Source: Ligula intestinalis (Eukaryota; Platyhelminthes; Cestoda; Diphyllobothriidea; Diphyllobothriidae). From it: a stretch of DNA of 64,000 nucleotides. The stretch is from assembly GCA_036362985.1 (NCBI GenBank), contig JAYGXS010000006.1, forward strand, positions 14,907,645-14,971,644. Reading direction: 5' to 3'. The first letter of the stretch is position 1, and the number at the start of each line of letters is the position of its first letter. The translations under genes were made by a program, and so were the position numbers. A model generated the notes under the pieces. That model ran no database searches and was not told the DNA's origin. It was given only the letters and a program-made list of their open reading frames with translations. Shown here piece after piece: positions 36,601-48,600 of this stretch.

Positions 36601-39600
36601 ACTGCAATCACGTGACTTCATGCATGGCGGGCATGGTGAAGGGCGCTACAGGGTCACTACGGGCTCGTTGAGCGTCACATAAAGTAACACTCCATGCTAA
36701 GAATGGGTTACTTAGGTGAACATACACAATCTTTTGCGTCCAAGATGATTTATTCCCTTTCTCAGGATACTTTTGCAGAGAGGAAGTCACAGAGACGGAA
36801 TCGGCATAACCGTTATTCAATGAAGATAGCTCATAGCACGTATCAGCAAGAGTTAGTTGCCGATTTCTTTAGGGACTGGTGAAGGTCGTGCCAGTATTCA
36901 TTCAAACAAGGAGCGGCCTAAATTCTGGCGATACTAAAGGTCCCAGACATGTGGATAGAGAGACCGGTTTGAGCCCGAGAGCGAGTGGCACCATCTCCAT
37001 GCGATAAGGCTTCAGCAATCTCCCTTAGTTTAAACCTTTTTCATCTAACCGCGGCCTTTGCTAAGTTCATCCCTCATCTCCCTTGCATTATTCAGAGTGA
37101 GTAGCACGATCTTGGACTATGTGGAGAAGGCCAAGGCCGCAGCAGCAACAGCAAACGAATACTCACTGGAGGCCCGAGAGCTCGTTCGGGAAATGTATCC
37201 AGATTTCGAGCAGCCAGGCAAGTTATTTTCCACGAGAAAACATTTCGAGAGAGATTCAGTAGACGCCACGGATCACGCAACATTTTGACAAAGGCGAATG
37301 GTTGATACTCTTTAGCTAATCGGTATTGACTCAGGTTGAGATACTGATTATCTTGTAGTCTATTCTGGTAGGATGATTATAGGATACGGGCTTTTTAACG
37401 AGCTTCGTTCGGACCACTAACAAAACGTATCTATTGTAAAAACTGGCTACGTAAGTAGTATGCCTTTTTATCATTTATTTTGACTGCCTTTATAAATTCA
37501 AATATTTTTTATGGAAAACATGCGGGAAAAATTATTTCTTGTCCTTGCTTGATCGCAAATTACGCCTTCTTTAAATTTTATACTCAAAGAAAGGGTAGCT
37601 TTCGGTCATAAAAAGTTGCTCATTATGAGCTTTTTTACAATTGTGAGGTGTTGATTCATAATACATCGTATCCGTCAATATAGTAATGCTGCCTGTACCG
37701 CATAAGATATGTTCCACATCTATTTCAATATTTTATGACAGCTATGTGTCTTCTTCCTCAAACAGTAGGCGAACACGTACTTTTCCTTAAACTGGATGTT
37801 CATAGTGCGCAGTGTTTAAACCTTGAATTCGAGTGTAGCAGTCACTAGGTATAAAATTTAAAGAAGGCATGATTTACTGTCAAACAATTACAAGAAATAA
37901 TGTTTCGTGCACGTTTTCCATTAAATATATTTGAATATATAAAGGCATTCCAAATAAATGAAAACAAGGCATACTACTTAAGTAGCCAGTCTTTACAATA
38001 TTTACTTTTTACTAGTAGTCAGAAAGAAGCTCATTAAAAAGCCCGCATCCTATCATGACGGAATAAACTTCAGAATAGACTACACGATAATCAGTATCAC
38101 AACCTTAGTCAATACCGATTAGCGAAAGAGTATCAATCTTTCGCCTGTGTCGAAATGTTGCGTGATCTATGGCGTCTACTGTAGTTCTGATTGTCCTTCC
38201 TATGCCAATTTCTAGTAGCTTAACACGTTGGTAAATGCAGTCACTGACTGAACTCAGACAATGCCAACCATATAAAAAACGTGTGGTTTAGATTAAAATT
38301 TAATACTTAGGTGTGCAAATTTTTTACCTTGCACCAAAATCTCAACATATTTCAGACAAACAAGGGCAGCCGGCTTTTAAAGAACGTCTGTTCATCCTCC
38401 CTCGATGAAACATTACTTCTTATGTAGAATATTGTTTTCTACATTTTTTAACACCCTTATAATTTCCAATCTGTTTTATAAAAAACATTAGCGAAAATAT
38501 TATTATTTGTGCCCGTTGATTATATGCAAAGAGGGGGTATGTTTCTTCTAAGAGTATTTTTTAGTTCCCAGTTTTCGATAATATTGAGCCCAATCTGCCG
38601 TTGCATTTAACTTTAGGGTTTTCAGTCTACCGGCTCTACGCCACCTTTTGAGACATAATATAATATTCTTTATCAATGATACGGATGGCCAGTAATAAAA
38701 GTACAGATAAAATGAGTATTGTACGGCCTCAAGTATTTTACAATCCGATACATTTAAAACGATAAAAAGATAGCCCTTATGAGGCTCAAGAACTTGAAGA
38801 TGTGATTTGCTATCAAATGAGCTCAAAATTTTTTTGTTTATGATTTCTATAAAATATGGTTGAATTTTAAAGCATATCGAAAACTTATATACAAAATGCA
38901 GACTACATACGCAGCCGTTTTTTATAAATGAGTTTATCTTCAAGAGACCAAAAAGGCGTTTGTTCAGAGCCGGCCTTCCGGGCTGTCTTAAATATCTTGG
39001 GATTAGGCCCCATGATTAGAAATATTAACATTCCACTTTTAGTAATATTTCTTAAATTAAAACGCACTCTAAAATTTGAGTTGACTCAATTGTGAAAAAC
39101 CTCCACGCGTTTGACGAGATTTGAGCCTGCTCATCAGAGAAGACATTTGCCGGAGATCAATGCTCTAACCGCTAAGCTACAAACGCCCTGCCTCGCACCG
39201 TGAATTTAACCACACTTGGATCGATATTACCCGCTCAACTTTTCGCTCATATGAAATCCACCAATACGGGAGCAAGTTGACTGCCCACGCAGGATTTCCT
39301 AAGCATTCATCTAGAGTCCACCAGAATGACTACTAAAATGTTGGTTAACGTTGCATGAGCTCGCTCGCTGACTGTGCTCATTCACTAGACACAACGTGAA
39401 GTGTCTATGGCTGTCAAGTGTGTTTTCGCAAAACTAACACTGTTTTTCATTAACTTAAGCGACTTAACGTCTTCTAAAGGTGGGTTGTGTTCGCACTGTG
39501 ACTTAGTGTATGAAAATATTTTCAGTAAATGGCGCTCTTAATGAGGAAGCTTTGGAAAACATCCATGGTACTTTAGTCAGCGGTACGGCTGGAACGACAA

Positions 39601-42600
39601 TGAGTCAGCGGTGAAAAAGAACAAACCTGTTAAACTGTAGGCTGCCAGTCAACTGAACTCGTTAAAACAAGGTGTGGCGGGGTCTCAACAAAACTACTAG
39701 TAGGATCTAGTCACATCAACGTAAAAAAATAAAAGCGCAAACTGTGAACCAACAACCATAAAATGCCAGTTGCTAATGTGCATTTCTAGGCAAACTGAAG
39801 AGAAGTTCAACCAAGGAGTCTTAGTTGTTGAGACCTCAGGCCACAGCTTTAAAATGAAGTGTATATCCAAATTTCCTACAGCGTCAATTTTTGTGTAAAG
39901 GGAAGGATAACCTATTCTTTAAGTATAAAATTTAAAGGTGGCATAATTTCCTATCAGACGAGTTCAAGAAAAAGTATTTTCGTACATGTTTTCTATAAAA
40001 TATATTTGAATTTATAAATGCAGTCAAAATCCATGGTAAAAGTGCATGCTATTTAAGTACCTATTTCCCTGTCAGCCAAAAATCCCCGGATTCCCCCGTC
40101 GAAATTCCGGGGAGATAAGGGGTGATACGGGGATGACAAAAGGGGTTCTACAGGGGTGATGAGGGGGTTTCAACCCGCATATCCGCGTTCTCGCACCCGT
40201 CGTCATCCCCAGACCTTCCCGTCGAAATTCCGGGGTGGGTCTGCATATTATCAAATTATCCATAAAAATAATATCAAATGTCACCTAAAAACACACTTTA
40301 AGTTCAAAAATAGTCAAAAAATGAGTTAGAATGCCTTTTAGGTCCGTCTACAGCATTCTGGAAAGGTCAGGTTGCAGAATAATACCTATGGCTTAAACAT
40401 AAACCCCAGATACATTCGCATCCCCCCTTCGTCAACCCGCTCAGTTTTGGGCGTGTGCTGGCAGGGTGTTAAGAAAATCACTTTTTTGTAAGCGGTCAGA
40501 AAGAAGCTCATTACAGAGTCGGCATCCTGGCTTGACTGAAAGGGCTTTAGATTAGACTGCATGATAATCAATATTGCAACCGCACTTACTGTTGTTTTGA
40601 GAGTGATTACCAGTCTTCCGCAAATTGCGGCATTTTGCTTGCAGCAATCGCCATACTATCTGTATATGCGTCGACTCTCGTTTATGTTAGGAACCTTTTA
40701 CCTACTTTATTTGATATCTCGTAGGCCGAACTTAACCACGATTTCTCTTATGTGAAAAACTATTCTGCCAATCGCGGGACCGTAAGTTATAGCGGATAGT
40801 ATGTACTCCGGAAGGGCGGCTAACATGGCTTTCCGTCATCTAGGTGTAAAGTACCTGGAGGACATTGTAAGAATGATGCGCGTCAGTCGGCGCGGAAGCC
40901 CTACCTTCGAAGCGGCTCTACAGTCCGCAAAGGACGTGATTGCAGGCGTGATCCGTGGTCTCACCCGCTCAGGCGAGGAGGACTCGGAGGAGGAGGAACT
41001 ACAGCCCCAGGAGGACCTTACCCTGCCACCAAAGTTCAGCTTCCAGATCAATGCTGGTCAGAAGAATGACAAAAAGCCCATTTCGCGGGCGGGCTCGCTG
41101 CGAGAACAAAGACGGGCGCGGCTGGCAAAGATGCAAGAGCAACAGAAGAAGCTCCAGCGCATGCAACAGCAACGCCTCCTAAAAGAAAAACGGCATCAGA
41201 TGCAGGGAGAAGTAAGTGGTGCAACAGGTCTAATTCGTTTGAACACTTTATCTTTTCTGTTGAACAGTAGAACTTTTTGTCATCTAATCCTTCGAACACC
41301 TCATCTGTCCTGCTGAACAGTAGAACTTTTTGCCGCTAATCGTATGTAAAGACTCAAATGGCTTACCGTTCATTTTGTATGTTGCATCGCCGCCGCCACC
41401 GCCGCCACCATCAGTAGGTCCATGTTCCTGGACAATTAAAATAACGTGACTACTACTTTGATGCTGTGTATATGTCGGTTTTCGAAAAGCTTTTTCGTCA
41501 CATACACAAAACATCCCGCTGCCTTTCATTTTTGCCGAGTGTTGAGCCAAATCTCCTCCGATGATAGGTCCATTCAAATAAGTTTGTATGCACAGCATAT
41601 TCACTTGTTCTGTCATCTCAAAAGTTATCTAGCCTTATATATATAATTACCAAACCAAGGTCGGTTCACACCTGCACCAGGGACAATGATACAGCCAGTA
41701 AGAAATGGGTGGCCTTTGTACTGCCTTACCGGCCACTAGTAGCGAATGCGACAAGGGATAGGTGCATTATAAATCTATACTTCAGGTTTCAGTGCAATTC
41801 ATATCATTATATATTAGGGAAAAAAGGCAAAACCCTTGAAAACCCTATTTTCAGATAGATTCTGGCAAATCATGCATATGTTTCAGAGCCCTCTCTGTAC
41901 AATATATCAGTCGGTTGTGTCTACTAAATGCATGAGCATCAAGTAAAGTTTTATGTGGATCAACGCTTACAGCAAAAAACTGAAGAGGATAGTTTGTTCC
42001 AGTCTTCAATGACCCGGTAGGAAAAGAAGTTGGCCCGCTCTTTTAGTTTGGTATGGTGTTTCTTCAGTTTGTATACATAACCTCGAGATGTGTTGTTTTT
42101 GCTAATTTAAAAAAATCAGCCATCCGAAGAGCACAGGCTACTCATCTGACGCCTTTGAAGATCATGATCATATCTCCTCTGTATTGTCTATAATAGAGAG
42201 GAAAAAGTTTGAGCCCTTGTAGTCGAAGGCCTTCCAAGCCACCGACTAATTTGGTCGCCCTAGGCTGAACTTTCTCCAGCGCTGTGTAATCTTCCTCCAT
42301 CCAGGAGCACGACGCCTGAACGCAATATTCTACCATCGGCCGGACAAATGTTCCAAACACTCGTCCAAAAAGCTTTGCATCAAACAGAGGAAGTATCTCC
42401 CGATCGCTCATAGGATCCTCATAGCCCTCTTTGCAGTTTTGGCACAGTGAGTTGATGGTTTGAAAGTGGGCGTCATTTTTGTTCGTTCACTTGCTCGAGT
42501 TGTTGACCTCCAATGAAGTAATCATATTAAAATCGTATCAGCTTTCTGTAAGTAGACCATAGGCGGATGATTTAGCATCCGTTCAAATTGAGGTGCAGTA

Positions 42601-45600
42601 GCCACTTATCACATCACTCTTGCAAGCGGTTCAAGTGCTTTTGTAAGTTCTGCCCATCCTCCGAGCTTTCAATTGAATTCTAAATCTTCAGATCGTCTGT
42701 AAACATTGCCTCCTCACACGTGAGGCAATCAAGGCAGTCTTTCACGTATATCAGAAACAGAATAAGACTCCTAACGTTCCCCTGCGCAACTCCACTGGAA
42801 AGTGCTTTCCATTCTGCTTTGGTGTCTCTCAAAACACGCTGACGCCTACCTGTAAGAGGGTCGGCAAACCATATGAGTAGATTTACATTCACACTTATTT
42901 GATGCAGGTTTGACATCAGTCGTTTGTACGAAACTCTAAAGAATACCTTACTGAAGTTAATATAGATCGCATCAACCGGTGAACCTTTAAGAGTTAAGGC
43001 TAAGTTGGTTAACCCGAACAGCTGCAATCTTCCAGGCCCGGGTCCTTAGAAGGTAGGAGAAGTCTTGGAAAGGTAAAGTAGACGGAACAGTGTATTGTTT
43101 ACAGAAGAGTTAAGGGGAAAGTTGCCAATAGGTCTTGCAGGTCGTCCGACCGTGAAGCCCGTGGGACAGGGCGCCGCCGCCGACCTCAGCGCGCCTGAGC
43201 GGAATCCCAAAGGCCCTCTGACTGCATTCATCCCGGGCGGCCGCTGAATACTCGCTTTGTCTCTGTAGACTGGTGGTGATTGGTTGCACAGCGCAAGGTG
43301 TGCACAGGCGAGACTGGGTGTGTTCGTAAGTGGCTTAGACCATTGAGCCAGAACGGACAGGGTGCCGGCAATTAGCGCCTGACCGCAGGCGGCATTAGGC
43401 GCGCGGGCCAAAGACGCCTCCCGTCCGATCTTGGGTTCCGAGTGGCTGCTAGGGTCACTAAAAACCCATTTCCAATGAATTCGTCCAGCTTTCCAGCTTG
43501 CGGAGACAAGATCGACCACCTCTAAATCTATGTTGCTGCGCGCTTAGCAAGTTGTTCTCCTTAGTATGTCTCACTTGTTCCGTTTTGATTGCTTTCTCCA
43601 TTCGTTTGCAACGAATGCTTGTGAAAATAACGGATAAAAAGCTATTAGGTGAGGTTCTTTCTCCTTCATCAATGGGGTTCTTAGAATTCCAGACCCACAG
43701 TAGTTCGAGACCTGTCTTGATGTCCACCCGTACAGTTATTATTCTGTCTGTGTTGGGACGGGAGCGAAAAGGGGTGATAAGGAGAAAGCAAAATAAATGC
43801 AACAAATTTGAAAAGTCCGTCTGTCATAGGGAATTTCGAGTCAGCATCCTCGAGGTAGTAATTGTGCACGCTCTTGAGGAGATTGGTAGTTGGAACATCT
43901 ATAAACAGACTTACTGAGTAGCACACCCCATTAAAATGTAGTTTCCAAACGATGGAAGCTTTTTCACGTTAGTAACTTCCCGTTCTGTGTTTTTCTTTCT
44001 TACCTCCGGCCAGCAGACCTAAAGTACTGCCCGTAAAAAGTGGTTCTTTTAAATTGTGCGATAAACTAGTAAATGGCCCGCTACAACTATTTATCATATC
44101 TGTGCAAATGAACACCTGCGTCGAGCGACAGACATTAGAATTCCCCCTGATTTGGTAAGAGCCATAAACTGGCAACTATACACTGCGAAGTCGGAACGGT
44201 GAGATAAAAATGAATATGCGGAAGCATCACAACCCCACAATAGTGCGTTCTTACTGTACCGTTCTGGCCTTGGCAGATAAATGTTTGGAAGCCTATTTTG
44301 TTAACACTAGGTTTGACGATCGTCAGGCAAGCTTTGCACGAAAATGACGCTAGTAAATCCGACTTTTATTGCGCTTAGCCAAGTCATATAGTCTCTTTCC
44401 CTTAATTTGCTTGAACTGAAGAATACACCGTCACTGGGAGATGGCAGGAGTCAGCCAGATGGCCAGGCCTCTATCAACTCTGATTGGATACAGACGGGCC
44501 AGGAGGCACCAAATACTGCTACGCCGCAGGACGGCAGTTCCTCGGAAGGGAACATCTACCTTCGAGTTCCAGAACCCGGCTTTATGGCAGTACAGAACGA
44601 TAAGTTTGACGAGGATGAGGATGACGAAATCTCTGAAGGTTCCTCCTACGTCGATCTCCCAAATAGTAAGTCTTCTCTTATTGTTCTTCCCCTACGACAA
44701 TACCAGTACAGTAGTCGCTGGTTATTAAGCCCATGGTTAATAGGCCCAGCCACGTATTTAGCCCAAATCAGCTTGAGACGGAATTTTACATAGAAAAATC
44801 CGCCGGCTAATAAGCCCAGTCGCCGACTAAACAGCCCAGTTTGCCAACAGGATAGAGTAAGATTCTCATCTCTCTGCGTGCGCAACGCGGTCTACAGGCA
44901 TCAGATTTCGATGATTTTGACGATTTCTGGTGCCTGGAGAAGGACATCAAAGAGTACTTGCGAGTGAAGTTTCCTCCAAAACAACTGACACTAGACCGCT
45001 TTCTTTAAACGTGTCGCAAATTATTTTTTTGCTTTTGTTATTACGTAAAATATCGACAAAAACATTCATTTCTTTACATAACCAAGCTCTACACATAATA
45101 CAGTACGTATGTAATGCATAGTGCCTATCCTGCGTTTGCTAATGAAGAACAAGGACTCTCCGGTTATTGCACCCGCCGCTTATTAAGCCCAATTTGGTCT
45201 GGGTCCGAGGTGGGCTTAATAGCCAGCGACTACTGTACTACCAATAGTCAGGTTAATGATAGCTCTGAGATGAATGTGATAACTGACCTCTCGCCTACAT
45301 TAACAGCGTCAATACTGCCAGAAGTAAAAGTAAACAAGGGATGAGCTACTTATAATTTTAAATTATGACAAAGTTAAGCGATGCTCTCTACAAGCAGTAT
45401 TTACTGTAGGACTTTCGGAATTGTATGCTTATGCGCGAAGAACTAAAAATGAAGAAGAACTGACTGGCTAGCCGATAGGTTCTCAAAGGTCTGACAAGCA
45501 ACTCTAGAATGTGTTTATAAACTGGAACTTTTATAATTTCTGTACTTCGAATTAAATTACCCTTAGTTTTCCTGGTTGTTGGTTTAAAATCTCCGCTTCT

Positions 45601-48600
45601 GCAAGTTTCCAGTAGTCGGAAACTCTTCTGACGAGATAACCAACCTTAACGAAAGTTGATTTTCGTTTAATCACCACTCAACGCTTTTTGCACACAAGGA
45701 GCTAGCTTGCAGCTTAGACCAAATCAGACCTGCTTATGATGGCCTAGGACGATAAGGGCACTCCGAATTTACCGTGGATCTGATAACAGCGGCCGTCAAA
45801 ATAAAGTCGAATGGGTCATATATAAAGCGAGGATTGAACTTGGAGGGATGATATTCGAATTTGAATATGACAGCTTGGAATAGTGAAGCTATATTTTGCT
45901 CTGATATTACTATGCAACAGATAGTATCAAATTGGTTTTTCATTGGAATCAACGAAACATCATGACGAATTGGAATACACATTTTCGTCAGATCCATTTC
46001 AAGGTGTGCATGAATTGTCGCAGGTATTTCGTGTTAGATGTATGGTGATTTTAAAAAGCAGTTTTAGCGAGATTTTTAAGCTTACATGATGTTGCTTACT
46101 CATCACAATAGTGAGTTATTTTTCAATCAAATTGTAGAGTTTCATGTCAAATGGACCCCATACGATAACTCTCTCGGTTCAGCACAGTGCTTGAACAAGT
46201 ACAGGCCACAAAACACACTGCAAATAAGCTAATGATGAGTTTTGGTGGGCTGGTGCAGGCTTGATTCGTTACGATTTCATGAAGCCTGGCTCATCAGTCA
46301 CGGCAAAAGTATAGGGTAACCGGATGGACTAAATGTTCCAAGAACATGCTGAAAAGCAGTCTGGACTGCTTTATTAGTGCAGGATGTTCTCCACCATCCA
46401 CCGTACTCGACAGATATTGCCCCTACTGACTACCATTTTTTCGGAATTTGGATAACTTTTTCAAAGGAAAACACTGTAATTTCGACATCGTTGTAAAATA
46501 GACCTTTAAATATTTCATGCACTTTCGATCATCAGACTTTTACACCACCGGACTCAACAAGCTACCGCTTAACTGACAAACTTTACCGACAATATGGGTG
46601 CGTATTTCGATAAAGAAAACCCTTCCTTGTATTAAAGAGTTTTTTTAAATATTTTCTACAAAACTCATACCTGACGGTTCAATACCTTGTTTTTGACCTG
46701 GGGCTTGCAGATTATATCCGATCGTGTAATGTCAATCATTTTCCAGCGTATAAATGATGCAAGGTGATTCACTACGTACAATCTACTCAGCTCTTAATTT
46801 TTTGCTTTCTTATGTCCCAGTGACTGAGGTCAAGAATGAGTACGAGATTCCAGCCTTCCCCCTGATTAAATTACTGGCAAATCCTACACTCCTTTCAAAC
46901 CATTTTGACTACTATGCATCTACTGAGTCTCCTGCCCCACACGTGAACAGCAAACCCCACCATCAGCAGAACCACCATCCACCACCGCCTGAACCATTCA
47001 CTTACTTCCAAGAATCAGGAATGCAACGCGGCGGTGTGGATCAGACCGCGGCCCCTCTGTTGGAGGCGGTCACGGCGCTAGAGCCAGCTGATGAAGGTTT
47101 CGTTTTCTCCTTTCGAGTTCCGCAGTGGTCGTGGACAAGCACGGAGGTAATCACTTTATGTGTGTGTGCATACATAGAAATAATGCACATGGTCGTTCAG
47201 GACCATTTAATTTCCCATATTCACCCTAACCACACTTCATCAAACGAGGTGCGGAACATAGAATATACGGTCGAAGTGAAGAAGTCGGTAGATCGCTGCC
47301 ATGGTCAGCCTATAGTGGTTAGAACTTGAAACAGTAGGCTGCAGTTCAACCACATAGGTAATCCAAAGAGCGAAGAAAATGTGTCTTTTTATGGTCTTTC
47401 GCCATTGCTACGTCGTGTGCGACTTTGGTCAACAACAGGATCACAACTCCAATGTCGAGAGCTCAAAGCAGAGTAGGCAGTCTGTAAATTGGCATAATAG
47501 GATGCTCGCACGGTTTCCTCCAACTGTAAAGCTAATGATCTGTATTCTTTGTGGTCACCACCAGTAATAGCGAAGTCTTTATGGATGTATGGTCAGCGGG
47601 CTTCTTGTTCTATGTTCCAGAGCTGCTTGCTAAGTAAAGGCATTTAGTATTTTGTGCATGCGTATCAGAGGACAGTCTGCAATTGAGTTGGAGCGTTAAT
47701 CCAATATGTAAAAGCAATTTCTAACAAAAATTTTTTTTTCAGATATCAAATATGTAAATATAAAATCAAGGTGACGATTGCCACTGGACACAGAATGATA
47801 ATCAATAGAAACGTGGGGGAAAGCTACTTTCAGGTTAAAGTTTAAGTAATAGGCATCCGTCGCACTGATGCTAAAGGCTATAGAAATGATAGGCATAGGA
47901 TAATGTCTATCGTGATTGTGAAATGCTATCGAGTGATCGTAAATTTCAGTTGAAAAAAGCATCAAAACAAATCGCAAAATCCATCGTATACATAGAGGAT
48001 TTCCAAAGGTCTTTCACAGAATTCTCGACGTAGTTGCGAACCGCCATTGTCTTATAATAGGCAATAAAAACCTTGTAACGTTCATCTTTCTCCGTTGCTG
48101 TGTATGAAAACAACACAGGCATGAGCAGGAGTGATATGGGTAAAAAAAGCCTCTCAGCTTCAAAGACCAACAAACTGTTGTCAGTGGCATTGTTAAGAAA
48201 ATAAACCCTTTTTGACCACAGGCTAACAAATTCCGATGGGTGAGGAAAACCTGTCGTTTCTGCTGGTCCAAAAAACACAAAAGAGATCGGATTATAATTA
48301 CTGAAGTGGAAGGTGATAAACGTATTCGACACAAACTCAAGACCTGTCGTATGTTATTTGATAAAAATAATTGGTCTTTTTGTTTCATAGATCGTGGTAT
48401 CGATGTGATTGAGATTGCAAGTGACAGACGTCATCATAGATTTTTTCTTTGATGAAAACTGATCACACACCATACGATTTCTTATAATCCAATGCATCCA
48501 CCATAAAAAACGCGTTGGTCAGAGGATGTCGAGGCATTTAGCTTCTTATTTGAATGGGCAAGTTATACACTTTTTCAAATTAATAATCCCGCTAAGAAGG

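Noticed and set aside
43498..43917. 139-aa plus-strand open frame
   Set aside because: Antisense to LINE copy 2 RT sequence.
47946..48388. Two overlapping minus-strand frames of 124-128 aa in intron 8
   Set aside because: Mutually exclusive frames, aromatic-rich low-order sequence, no motif or splice context.
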